From: DASQWP01 sp050697555 | GTDB taxonomy: Bacteria; Actinomycetota; Thermoleophilia; Gaiellales; Gaiellaceae | DNA: 21,555 nucleotides | NCBI GenBank assembly: GCA_050697555.1 | Contig: JBOHAD010000041.1 | Location: 1-21,555, forward strand | Reading direction: 5' to 3' | Part shown: positions 6,653 to 13,805 of the stretch, one piece after another | Layout of the letters: each line of letters opens with the position of its first letter | How positions within the stretch are numbered: the first letter of the stretch is position 1 | The notes under the pieces: generated by a model | What the model saw: the letters and a program-made list of their open reading frames with translations, nothing else | Database searches by the model: none | What the model was told of the DNA's origin: nothing | Made by a program: the position numbers and the translations under genes

Positions 6653-7630
6653 ATGAAGCACATCTCGCTAGGCGGACTTGACGTCTCGCGCATCGGGCTC
6701 GGCACGATGGCGATGTCCGGCTACTACCTCGACCCGACTAGCAGCGACGCCGAGTCGACCCGCACCGTCCAGCAAGCACTCGAGTTGGGCGTCACCCACA
6801 TCGACACCGCCGAGATCTACGGCCCCTACGCGAACGAGGAACTCGTCGGCCGCGCGCTCAAGGGGCGTCGCGACGATGTTGTGCTCGCGACGAAGTTCGG
6901 CTTCGTCTCGCACGCCGGCAGTGGCCCCGGAGTGCTCGACAGCAGCCCCGCGAACATCCGGACCGCGATCGAGGGCTCCCTGAAGCGGCTGGGTACCGAC
7001 CGCATCGACCTCTACTACCAGCACCGAGTCGACCCGAACACGCCGATCGAGGACACCGTGGGCGCCCTGGCCGAGCTGGCGGCGGAGGGAAAGGTCCTGC
7101 ACATCGGTCTGTCCGAGGCCGGGCCCGCAACGATCCGCCGCGCCCACGCCGTGCATCCGATCGCCGCGCTGCAGACGGAGTACTCCCTCTGGACTCGCGA
7201 TCCAGAGGCCGCGCTGCTACCGCTGCTGCGCGAGCTGGGCATCGGCTTCGTGCCCTACTCGCCGCTCGGGCACGGCTTCCTCACGGGGACGATCCGCTCC
7301 CCCGAAGAACTCGACAATGACGACTGGCGCAAGAACAACCCGCGCTTCACCGACGGCAACTTCGAGAAGAACCTCCGCATCGTCGACGAGGTCGAGGCCG
7401 TCGCTTCCGAGCTCGACGCCACACCGGCACAGGTCGCTTTGGCCTGGCTGCTCGCGCAGGGCGACGACATCGCCCCAATCCCCGGCACCAAGCGGGTTTC
7501 CCGCGTCGAGGAGAACACGGCAGCCGACGGTCTCGAGCTGAGCGTGGAGCAGATCGCACGGCTGAACGATCTCACCCCGGCCACCGGCGAGCGCCACGAC
7601 GAGGCCAACATGTCCACCGTAGATCGCTGA
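6653..7630 (+). CDS. Aldo/keto reductase
   Basis: This 325-residue NADPH-dependent aldo/keto reductase has a (beta/alpha)8 barrel layout. The catalytic tetrad is visible: D51 and Y56 in HIDTAEIYGPY, K81 in LATKFGF and H124 in LYYQHRVD. The cofactor end includes GFVPYSPLGHGFLTG and PIPGTKRVSRVEEN, which bind the 2'-phosphate side of NADPH in the family. It resembles the bacterial group that reduces small aldehydes and ketones; the substrate cannot be deduced. ATG at 6653 follows AGGAAGG with 5-nt spacing; the frame is open further upstream but only as antisense of the regulator. It is divergent from the MmyB-like gene, a common pairing in Actinobacteria, and a GC-rich hairpin follows its stop. 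Confidence 0.95.
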   Translation: MKHISLGGLDVSRIGLGTMAMSGYYLDPTSSDAESTRTVQQALELGVTHIDTAEIYGPYANEELVGRALKGRRDDVVLATKFGFVSHAGSGPGVLDSSPANIRTAIEGSLKRLGTDRIDLYYQHRVDPNTPIEDTVGALAELAAEGKVLHIGLSEAGPATIRRAHAVHPIAALQTEYSLWTRDPEAALLPLLRELGIGFVPYSPLGHGFLTGTIRSPEELDNDDWRKNNPRFTDGNFEKNLRIVDEVEAVASELDATPAQVALAWLLAQGDDIAPIPGTKRVSRVEENTAADGLELSVEQIARLNDLTPATGERHDEANMSTVDR

Positions 7631-7641
7631 CCACGTCATGG

Positions 7642-7666
7642 GCGGCGGCGCGCCGTGCGCCGCCGC
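7642..7666 (+). terminator. Strong hairpin after the aldo/keto reductase
   Basis: GCGGCGGCGC and GCGCCGCCGC form a perfect 10-bp stem with a 5-nt loop, 12 nt after the stop codon. Only TCAAAATTT follows rather than a T run, so this is either a U-poor terminator, as is frequent in Actinobacteria, or a 3'-end stabiliser. Confidence 0.5.
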
Positions 7667-7805
7667 TCAAAATTTCGGCAGCTCCGGGCCCGTGCAAAAA
7701 GACGCATATTCGAAACGGTCTCGAAAACCGCCGCAACTTCCAGGCGGCGATCAAACACCGCTGCGCGACTCCTTCAGTACTGATGGGATCAATCTGGACT
7801 TGCGC

Positions 7806-7824
7806 TGACTGGAGGTGACTGGAG
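7806..7824 (+). repeat. TGACTGGAG direct repeat, 10-bp period
   Basis: TGACTGGAG occurs at 7806-7814 and 7816-7824, one helical turn apart, just outside the IS256 element. Without the IS this sequence would adjoin the attP-like region that resumes at 9291. A 10-bp period suits a recombination or regulatory protein, but two copies are thin evidence. Confidence 0.4.
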
Positions 7825-7832
7825 ACGACAAA

Positions 7833-7840
7833 CCGCAGGT
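7833..7840 (+). repeat. Target-site duplication, left copy
   Basis: CCGCAGGT precedes the left end of the IS256-family element; the same 8 bases follow its right end at 9291-9298. The next base (G) also matches, so the duplication is 8 or 9 bp. IS256-family elements are known to make duplications of this size. Confidence 0.78.
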
Positions 7841-7846
7841 GGCCAC

Positions 7847-7868
7847 GTCCCGTCAAGTGGTGTACGAG
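7847..7868 (+). repeat. IS256-family terminal inverted repeat, left
   Basis: Reads GTCCC, five variable bases, then GTGGTGTACGAG. It is the partner of the inverse copy at 9263-9284 and lies 28 bp beyond the transposase stop codon. Confidence 0.75.
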
Positions 7869-7895
7869 GCTGAGCGCGCCATCCTCGCCTGAGCT

Positions 7896-9125
7896 CTATG
7901 CGGCTGCGGGGATGGCGACCACCTCCTCGGGTTCGGTGGGTGGGTCGGCGAGCGCCTTGGCGATCGAGTCGGCGCTCATGTAGCGGCGGGCGACGGCCCA
8001 CTCGTCGTCTTGCTCGGCGAGGAGGGCGCCGACCAGGCGGATGACGGCGCCGCGGTCGGGGAAGATGCCGACGACGTCGGTGCGGCGGCGAATCTCCTTG
8101 TTGAGCCGCTCGAGCGAGTTGTTGCTCCACAACTGCCGCCAGTGCTCCTTCGGGAAGCTGGTGAAGGCCAGCAGGTCCGCGCTGGCCTCAGCGAGCAGCG
8201 CCGCGGCTTCGGGGAAGCGCGTCTCGAGCTGGTCGACGATCCGGCGGTGCTGCTCACGCACCGTCTGGGCGTCGGGCTGGGCGAAGATCGTCCTGACCAT
8301 CGTCGCGACGAAGCTCTGCGCGCTCTTCGGGACGCGCGTGAGTAGGTTGCGCATGAAGTGGGTGCGGCAGCGCTGCCAGCTCGCGCCCGGCAGCGTCGCC
8401 GCGATCGCGTCGACCAGGCCAGGATGCGCGTCCGAGCTGACGAGCCGGACGCCGGCGAGCCCGCGTGCGACGAGCGAGCGCAGGAAGGCGAGCCAGGCAG
8501 CGCCGTCCTCGCTCGTGACAACGTCGAGCCCGAGCGACTCGCGGAAGCCGTCGCGGTTGACGCCGACGGCGTGCACGACGCAGACGTTGACCGTGCGCCC
8601 CCCCTCGCGGCACTTGACGATCAGCGCGTCGAGCGTCACGTACGCGTAGGGGGCGCCCTCGAGCGGGCGGGTGCGGAAGTCCTCGACGATCGCATCGAGC
8701 GACTTCGCCAGGCGCGAGACCTGGCTCTTCGACATCCGCTCCACCCCCAGCTGCTGCACGAGCTTCTCGACGCGGCGGGTGGAGACGCCGGCCAGGTAGG
8801 CATCGGCGATCACCGACACGAACGCCTGCTCCGCCCGCCGGCGCGGCTGCAGGAGCCAGTCGGGAAAGTACGAGCCTGCACGCAGCTTGGGGACGGCGAG
8901 CTCGATCGAGCCCACGCGCGTGTCCCAGTCGCGCTCCCGGTAGCCGTTACGACGGTTGACCCGCTCCGGGCTCCGCTCCCCGTAGCCGGCGCCGCAAAGC
9001 GCCTCGGTCTCGGCGCCCATCAGCGCCTCCGCGAAGTCCTGCACCATCGCCCGCAGCAGATCCGGGCTCGCGGCTTCCAGCTGCTTGCGCAACCAACTCT
9101 CGAAGTCCATCGTGCTCTCGACCAC
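7896..9125 (-). CDS. IS256-family (Mutator-type) DDE transposase
   Basis: The 409-residue transposase catalyses excision and insertion of the surrounding element. The DDE triad is readable: D166 in VTLDALIVK, D232 in LVSSDAHPGL and E339 in NNSLERLNKEIRRR. The family signature CRTHFMRNLL follows the second Asp. The N-terminal region contains the usual NRRNGYRERDWDTRVG and LAVPKLRAGSYFP. Length is normal for the family and no frameshift is seen. I chose the GTG at 9123-9125 because GAGGAGGGG lies 4 nt before it; the ATG at 9108-9110 is an alternative with a weaker site. A still longer frame to 9188 is unlikely. Confidence 0.95.
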   Translation of the reverse strand: MVESTMDFESWLRKQLEAASPDLLRAMVQDFAEALMGAETEALCGAGYGERSPERVNRRNGYRERDWDTRVGSIELAVPKLRAGSYFPDWLLQPRRRAEQAFVSVIADAYLAGVSTRRVEKLVQQLGVERMSKSQVSRLAKSLDAIVEDFRTRPLEGAPYAYVTLDALIVKCREGGRTVNVCVVHAVGVNRDGFRESLGLDVVTSEDGAAWLAFLRSLVARGLAGVRLVSSDAHPGLVDAIAATLPGASWQRCRTHFMRNLLTRVPKSAQSFVATMVRTIFAQPDAQTVREQHRRIVDQLETRFPEAAALLAEASADLLAFTSFPKEHWRQLWSNNSLERLNKEIRRRTDVVGIFPDRGAVIRLVGALLAEQDDEWAVARRYMSADSIAKALADPPTEPEEVVAIPAAA

Positions 9126-9262
9126 CGTGCCCCTCCTCGCTCGTCTTCGACAGGACGGCGCGAGGATGACGCGGTGGTCAGCTATCACGGGCCCTGACGG
9201 CCCGCCGCCGCCGTCTCGCCCGCTTCACCTGCGAGCAGCGAGCCGGCGACGGAGCTGGGGCG

Positions 9263-9284
9263 CTCGTACACCACCAGCGGGGAC
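9263..9284 (-). repeat. IS256-family terminal inverted repeat, right
   Basis: On the minus strand it reads GTCCC, five bases, then GTGGTGTACGAG, matching the left repeat. It lies about 140 bp upstream of the transposase start, so the promoter of the transposase is probably in between. Confidence 0.75.
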
Positions 9285-9290
9285 GCTACT

Positions 9291-9298
9291 CCGCAGGT
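9291..9298 (+). repeat. Target-site duplication, right copy
   Basis: CCGCAGGT, identical to 7833-7840 on the other side of the IS256 element. Confidence 0.78.
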
Positions 9299-9369
9299 GA
9301 AGTCTCGCCACCCTTCTGTGAAGAAAAAGACCTGCAAAACCGGCCTATTTTTCTTGAGCACTTCACAAA

Positions 9370-9389
9370 GTAGACCTCTGGTGGACCCC
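9370..9389 (+). repeat. Arm-type direct repeat, left copy
   Basis: The 20 bases fit GTAGACCYCTGGTRGACCCC; the other copy (9594-9613) differs at two positions. Each copy contains GTRGACC twice, 11 bp apart, as expected for an integrase arm-binding site contacted by two protomers. It lies 56 bp outside the tRNA-Thr core. Confidence 0.6.
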
Positions 9390-9445
9390 CTGACCCCTTC
9401 ACTAAGGCGCGCGGTCAAGGGACAAAATCCCTGCAAATCGCAAGA

Positions 9446-9487
9446 AGCCGACGCCCGGACTCGAACCGGGGACCCCTTCAGTACGAG
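9446..9487 (-). pseudogene. tRNA-Thr 3'-half fragment (attachment core)
   Basis: On the minus strand 42 bases match a class I tRNA from position 32 to the discriminator: loop CTCGTAC with anticodon CGT (Thr), TGAAG, variable GGGTC, T arm CCCGG-TTCGAGT-CCGGG, acceptor strand CGTCGGC and discriminator T. The 5' side should supply CTTCA to pair with TGAAG but reads CATAA, and no D arm follows. It has the same extent, starting at position 32, as the tRNA-Asp fragment at 1617-1658. Confidence 0.7.
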
Positions 9488-9593
9488 TTATGGGCACATG
9501 TCGCGTCGTGTCACCGCCAGTCACCTCAGGCGCTTTAGTTACGCCGAATCTCTGGACTGGAAGTGACTCCTGGTGGCCCGAAACGACAGCCGC

Positions 9594-9613
9594 GTAGACC
9601 CCTGGTAGACCCC
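9594..9613 (+). repeat. Arm-type direct repeat, right copy
   Basis: Second copy of GTAGACCYCTGGTRGACCCC, 18 of 20 identical to 9370-9389, lying 106 bp beyond the tRNA-Thr core and about 20 bp before the copA terminator. Confidence 0.6.
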
Positions 9614-9632
9614 GATGATGTTGGCTTTCTAG

Positions 9633-9653
9633 AAAACGACCGCCCCTAGGTCG
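9633..9653 (-). terminator. Compact terminator wrapped round the copA stop
   Basis: On the minus strand CGACC-TAGGGGC-GGTCG is followed directly by TTTTC. The copA stop codon (9646-9648) lies in the loop. The stem has only 5 bp but is followed by a proper T run. It would end the copper operon at the edge of the attP-like segment. Confidence 0.5.
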
Positions 9654-12429
9654 CGTCAACGCTCGCCGCGGGCCTGAAGGCGCGCAGACGACTGGCGTTC
9701 AGGACCACCGAGAGCGAGCTTGCGGCCATGGCCGCGGCCGCGATCATGGGCGAGAGGAGAAGGCCGATGACGGGGTAGAGGACGCCGGCCGCGATCGGGA
9801 TCGAGGCGGTGTTGTAGACGAATGCGAGGAAGAGGTTCTGCTTGATGTTTCGCATCGTCGCGCGGCTCAGGTGGCCGGCGAGGACGACGCCGCTGAGCTC
9901 GCTTCTGATCAGAGTGACGTCGGCAGCCTCGATCGCGACGTCCGTGCCTGAGCCGATGGCGATGCCGACGTCGGCTTGGGCGAGCGCGGGTGCGTCGTTG
10001 ATCCCGTCGCCTACCATGGCGACGAGCCTGCCCTCCTCCTGGAGGCGCCTGATCTCGAGCGCCTTGTCTTGCGGGAGGACCTCGGCGAGGACGCGATCGA
10101 TTCCGACCTGATGCGCGATCGCCTGGGCGGTGCGGCGATTGTCGCCGGTGATCATCACGACCTCGAGGCCGAGTCGCTTGAGCTCGGTAATCGCCGGCAC
10201 CGAGTCCTCCTTGAGGGTGTCGGCGACGGCGACCACGCCGGCGGGCTGTCCGTCGAGCGCGACAAGGATGGCGGTCTTCCCTTCCTGCGCGAGCCGTGCC
10301 GCCTGCTCCTCAAGCGTCGTCGTCTCAACGCCGGCCTCATCGAGTAGCGCGGCATTTCCGACGAGGACTTCGCGCCCGTCGACCTCGACCCGAATGCCCT
10401 TCCCGGTTACCGAGTCAAAGTTCGCAGCCTTGCCAAGCTGGATCCCTTGCTCCTCCGCGCCGCGGACGATCGCCTCGCCGAGCGGATGCTCGGACGAGCG
10501 CTCCGCGGAGCCGACGAGGCGCAGAAGTTCGCTCTCCTCAAGCCCGCTCGCGGGGACGACGTCGGTGAGCGCGGGCTCGCCCTTCGTGATCGTGCCGGTC
10601 TTGTCGAGCACGATCGTGTCGAGCTTGTGGGCCGTCTCGAGCGCTTCGGCGGAGCGGATGAGGACGCCGTTCTCGGCGCCCTTGCCGGCCCCGACCGTGA
10701 TCGAGAGAGGTGTCGCGAGTCCGAGGGCGCAGGGACAGGCGATGATGAGGACGGCGACCGCGGAGACGAGCGCGAAGATGAGGGCTGGCACCGGTCCAAC
10801 GTCGAACCAGACGACGAAGGTCGCGACGGCGAGAAAGACGACTGCCGGGACGAAGTAGCTGGCGACGAGATCGGCGAGGCGCTGGATCGGCGCCTTCGAG
10901 CCCTGGGCCTGCTCGACGAGATGGATGATCTGGGCGAGCATCGTGTCCTTGCCGACACGGGTCGCGCGGAAGCGAAAGGCGCCCGTTTGGTTGATCGTCG
11001 CCCCAATGACGGTGTCCCCGGCCGCCTTGGTGACCGGGATCGACTCGCCCGTGACCATCGACTCGTCGATCGTCGAGCGACCCTCGACGATCTCCCCGTC
11101 GACCGGGATCTTCTCGCCGGGGCGAACGACGACGACGTCTCCCCGCTCGACCTCCTCGATCGGCACTTGCTCCTCGCGCCCGTCGCGAAGGACCCGGGCG
11201 GTTCGGGCCTGGAGGCCGATGAGCTTGCGGATCGCTTCGCCCGTCCCCGCCTTCGCCCGCGTCTCGATGAGGCGCCCGAGCATGATCAGGGTGAGGATGA
11301 CGCCGACGACTTCGTAGTAGACCTGGCGCAGGTCCTCGGGGAGCGCCCCGGGAACGAGCGTGACGACGAGGCTGTAGACGAACGCGGCCACCGTCCCCAC
11401 CGTGATGAGGGTGTTCATGTCCGCCGTCCGGTGGCGAAGGACGAGCCAGCCGGTCCGGTGGATGGGCCAGCCCGTATAGACCATGACGGGGGCGGTGAGG
11501 GCGAGTTGAAACGAGCGGTTCACGAGAATGCCCGGTAGCCACTCCGGGTCGAGGAACTCGCCCACCATCGCCCCGAAGAGCACCGGCGCCGTCAGGACGG
11601 CGCCGATCACTACGCGTCGCGTGAGGTCGCGAATCTCCGCCCGGCGCGTCTCCGCTTCCTCGTCCTCGGTCGCCTCCGAGCCGGGCTCGGGGCGCTCCTT
11701 CACCTGATAGCCGCCCGACTCGATCGCCCGGCGCATGTCGGCGACCGAGACCTGTTCGGCGTCGAAGCCGACCGTCACGCGTTCTGCCGCGAAGTTGACC
11801 TCGACCCGGTCGATCCCCTCGAGCCGGTTGAGAATCGAGTGGATGTTCCGCACGCAGGTCGGGCAGGTGACGCCCTCGCCGAGGATGCGGAACTCGACCT
11901 CGTTCGTCTCGCCCACCTCTCGGGTGGGGCCGACGCCGACGGCGCGCGCGACCTCGTGCGGATGGCCGTCGGCGGAGGGCTGCGCGGCTTCGTCCGTTGG
12001 CGCACTTTCCGCAGCGTCGTCGAATTCCTCCGCGGGCCTGTGGCCGTCTCCGTCCTGGGGAAGGACGACGAGCGTCCCGTGCACCATGTTCATGCCGCAG
12101 GCAAAGCCGAAGCGCCCCTGCCGGCCCGGGACGAACTCGACCGTCGTCTTCGCGAAGGCCGGCAAGGTCTTGCTCAGAGCGAAGTCGGGGAAGACGACTC
12201 GGGCCGTGCAGTCGCTCGCTTCCTGGCGGTCGAAGGTGAGCCGCACGGGGACGCCCTCGCGCACCTCGATGACGTTGGGCGAGTAGCCGCCCTTGACGGC
12301 GATGTCGACCTCCTGCACGCCTCGGCGCACCTCGGCCCGGCGCGCGCCCTTGGGGCCGAAGAAGAACCATGCGAGGAAGGCGATGAGGCCGGCGCCGCCG
12401 GCCGTGACCGCTATCTCGGCAATGCCCAC
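9646..12429 (-). CDS. copA: Copper-translocating P1B-type ATPase with cupredoxin and HMA domains
   Basis: This 927-residue membrane pump uses ATP to drive copper out of the cytoplasm. After an N-terminal membrane helix (about 5-25) comes a cupredoxin-like domain (about 38-126) with C74 and the ligand-rich loop FACGMNMVHG (C111, H117). An acidic/His linker follows, then one HMA metal-binding domain (184-245) with CPTC (C189, C192). The ATPase core follows: TGES (460-463), membrane CPC (565-567), DKTGT with phosphorylated D609, HP (648-649), GDGINDAP (807-814), and YN plus MAASS in the last helices. GTG at 12427-12429 follows GAGGGGAG. SCO1 lies 66 nt upstream and the thioredoxin before it, so this is the last gene of a copper operon. 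The added cupredoxin domain suggests an extra copper-handling step. Confidence 0.95.
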   Translation of the reverse strand: MGIAEIAVTAGGAGLIAFLAWFFFGPKGARRAEVRRGVQEVDIAVKGGYSPNVIEVREGVPVRLTFDRQEASDCTARVVFPDFALSKTLPAFAKTTVEFVPGRQGRFGFACGMNMVHGTLVVLPQDGDGHRPAEEFDDAAESAPTDEAAQPSADGHPHEVARAVGVGPTREVGETNEVEFRILGEGVTCPTCVRNIHSILNRLEGIDRVEVNFAAERVTVGFDAEQVSVADMRRAIESGGYQVKERPEPGSEATEDEEAETRRAEIRDLTRRVVIGAVLTAPVLFGAMVGEFLDPEWLPGILVNRSFQLALTAPVMVYTGWPIHRTGWLVLRHRTADMNTLITVGTVAAFVYSLVVTLVPGALPEDLRQVYYEVVGVILTLIMLGRLIETRAKAGTGEAIRKLIGLQARTARVLRDGREEQVPIEEVERGDVVVVRPGEKIPVDGEIVEGRSTIDESMVTGESIPVTKAAGDTVIGATINQTGAFRFRATRVGKDTMLAQIIHLVEQAQGSKAPIQRLADLVASYFVPAVVFLAVATFVVWFDVGPVPALIFALVSAVAVLIIACPCALGLATPLSITVGAGKGAENGVLIRSAEALETAHKLDTIVLDKTGTITKGEPALTDVVPASGLEESELLRLVGSAERSSEHPLGEAIVRGAEEQGIQLGKAANFDSVTGKGIRVEVDGREVLVGNAALLDEAGVETTTLEEQAARLAQEGKTAILVALDGQPAGVVAVADTLKEDSVPAITELKRLGLEVVMITGDNRRTAQAIAHQVGIDRVLAEVLPQDKALEIRRLQEEGRLVAMVGDGINDAPALAQADVGIAIGSGTDVAIEAADVTLIRSELSGVVLAGHLSRATMRNIKQNLFLAFVYNTASIPIAAGVLYPVIGLLLSPMIAAAAMAASSLSVVLNASRLRAFRPAASVDAT

Positions 12430-12495
12430 GACGATCTCCCCTCTTCCTCCGACCGTAGCTGGCGCGTCAAACGAGTCCTCGCTTCCTTCCCTCGA

Positions 12496-13131
12496 TCACG
12501 AGACCGAGAGCAGCGCCCGGATGTCGTGGAGGAGGTTCGGCGTCGTCAGATCGGCGCCGGCGTGGAGGGTGGAGACCCAGATGCCGTCCCGGTCGTAGAT
12601 GCGAACCGGGGCCGAGTGGAGCGTGTCGATGCCCGTGTCGAAGGAGGCGGCGATGTGGAACTCCTCCCACACCGGCCGGAGCGCGGGGACCGGCGCGACG
12701 AGGTAGCGCAGCTTGCCTTCCGCCCGGTTGCGGCGCAGGAAGTCGCGGACCGAGGCCGGCGTGTCCTCGTCCGGGTCGGTCGAGATCGCGACGGCGACCA
12801 CCTCGCGCCGCTCCTCCGCGCCGAGGCGATCGGTTGCCCGCCCGATCTGGGAGGCGATGACCGGGCACGACTCGTCGCACTGGGTGTCGAGGAAGGTGAC
12901 GAGAACGACCTTGCCGCGGAGGGCAGCCGACGAGACTTCCCTGCCCTCGTGATCGGGCAGTTCGAAGTCGGGCAACCTCATTCCGGCCGGCGGCTGACTG
13001 CCCCTGAAGACGGGGTTCTGCTCGCCGCCCCGCAGAGCGATCGCGGCCACGGCAGCGCCGGCCATGATTGTGGCAGCAGCCGCGACCACGATCACCAGTC
13101 TCACTGCTCTCGTGCTTCTCATCTCCGTCAT
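12496..13131 (-). CDS. SCO1/SenC family copper chaperone
   Basis: SCO1/SenC proteins deliver copper to the CuA site of cytochrome c oxidase or keep its cysteines reduced. This 211-residue protein has an N-terminal membrane anchor (about 11-33) and a thioredoxin-like domain outside the membrane. The copper-binding residues are present: CDESC (C85, C89) in TFLDTQCDESCP and H172 in DTLHSAPV. The stretch VAVAISTDPDEDTP is the usual SCO segment after them. ATG at 13129-13131 overlaps the stop of the thioredoxin gene by 4 nt (ATGA), indicating translational coupling; GGGAG lies just upstream. Copper-transfer residues plus the adjacent CopA make the assignment firm. Confidence 0.93.
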   Translation of the reverse strand: MTEMRSTRAVRLVIVVAAAATIMAGAAVAAIALRGGEQNPVFRGSQPPAGMRLPDFELPDHEGREVSSAALRGKVVLVTFLDTQCDESCPVIASQIGRATDRLGAEERREVVAVAISTDPDEDTPASVRDFLRRNRAEGKLRYLVAPVPALRPVWEEFHIAASFDTGIDTLHSAPVRIYDRDGIWVSTLHAGADLTTPNLLHDIRALLSVS

Positions 13132-13802
13132 GGTCTCCCTTCGATCGCTTGCGCTATGCCAGCCTCGAGGCTCGAGCGCGAGATCGCGCCCGGCGAGTGG
13201 GCGAGGATGCGCCCGTCGGCGCTCACGTAGTAGCTCTCCGGGACGCCTGTCAGCCCGTAGGCGCGATAGGTCTCGTCCCCCTCGTCGCGCACCGAGACGT
13301 AGGCGACGTCGAACTCGCGCAAGAACAAGAGAGCATCCGAGCGCAGGTCCTGCACGTCGATCCCCACGAAAAGGACCTCGCCGCGGTGCGCGTTCGCCGA
13401 GGCGTTCAGAATGGGCGCCTCGTCGCGGCAGGGGATGCACCAGGACGCCCAGAAGTTGAGGACGACGGGACGGCCGCGCAGCTCCGCGAGCGAGAGCTTG
13501 CCGTCCGCGATGGCGACGCGAAGCTCCCGCGGCCACGTCTCGCCGCGCGGCCAGATCACCTCGAGCTCGAACCCAGGCGCGGTCGGCGACTCGCCGGCAG
13601 CGATCCGCGCGACGAGGCTCCTTCCCTTCCCGGCGGCGAGGGTTGCCCAGGCAAGGAGGGCGAGCAGACCGATCACGAGCACGATCGCTCCGGCCTTGAG
13701 CACGGCGCGCGCTGGAGATCGCTTCGCGCCGTCCGCTTGCTCGACCGCCGGCTCCAGGGTCTCGGCGGTCTCGTCAGCAGCGGGCTTCTGTTCTCTCGTC
13801 AC
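13128..13802 (-). CDS. Membrane-anchored TlpA/ResA-like thioredoxin
   Basis: About 224 residues: a polar N-terminus, one membrane helix (about 33-57, GAIVLVIGLLALLAWATL), then a thioredoxin fold facing outward. The active site is FWASWCIPCRDEAP (C122, C125 from the GTG start) and the cis-Pro loop is TGVPESYYV. Proteins of this type reduce disulphides in apocytochromes or in the CuA and SCO sites; pairing with SCO1 here favours the copper-site role. The start is uncertain. The GTG at 13800-13802 has no clear ribosome-binding site and lies only 3 nt from the divergent CBS start, while longer in-frame starts would run into that gene. It is the first gene of the copper operon. Confidence 0.9.
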   Translation of the reverse strand: MTREQKPAADETAETLEPAVEQADGAKRSPARAVLKAGAIVLVIGLLALLAWATLAAGKGRSLVARIAAGESPTAPGFELEVIWPRGETWPRELRVAIADGKLSLAELRGRPVVLNFWASWCIPCRDEAPILNASANAHRGEVLFVGIDVQDLRSDALLFLREFDVAYVSVRDEGDETYRAYGLTGVPESYYVSADGRILAHSPGAISRSSLEAGIAQAIEGRP

Positions 13803-13805
13803 AGG

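Larger units (their letters stand above)
7841..9290 (-). mobile_element. Complete IS256-family insertion sequence (about 1.45 kb)
   Basis: The element has one transposase gene on the minus strand and terminal inverted repeats: GTCCC-N5-GTGGTGTACGAG at 7847-7868, and its inverse at 9263-9284, 18 of 22 positions identical and the inner 12 perfect. It is bounded by an 8-bp direct repeat (CCGCAGGT). The intact frame, repeats and target duplication indicate a recent, probably functional insertion. Removing it rejoins a non-coding, AT-richer stretch that belongs with the attP-like segment. Confidence 0.86.
9299..9632. other. attP-like non-coding segment
   Basis: No gene is visible. The stretch is clearly less GC-rich than its surroundings, particularly 9310-9370. 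That part holds A and T runs and an interrupted inverted repeat (TGTGAAG near 9318 with CTTCACA near 9361, AAGAAAAA with TTTTTCTT inside). It contains a tRNA-Thr 3' half (9446-9487) between two direct repeats (9370-9389 and 9594-9613). Core between arm repeats in an AT-rich setting is the layout of a tyrosine-integrase attachment site. Integrase ownership is inferred, as no integrase gene is in the window. Confidence 0.5.

Noticed and set aside
7766..7780. CCTTCAGTAC near 7770, also in the tRNA-Thr fragment at 9475-9484
   Set aside because: Ten bases only; the T arm and acceptor of a tRNA are absent at 7770, so a second Thr core is not supported.
8358..9197. Long plus-strand frame opposite the transposase
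   Set aside because: It is antisense of an intact IS256 transposase with all catalytic residues; its own translation is low-complexity Arg/Ala/Asp sequence.
1489..9437. TTTGCAGGGATT at 1489-1500 and inverted at 9426-9437, possibly a shared att core
   Set aside because: Only 12 bp, with opposite polarity relative to the two half-tRNAs; a match of this length can arise by chance in 21 kb searched on both strands.
10447..11538. Long plus-strand frame (and another at 11839-13230) opposite the copper operon
   Set aside because: High GC gives long antisense frames; the products are Asp/Arg/Leu-rich without domains, whereas the minus strand encodes complete CopA and SCO1.
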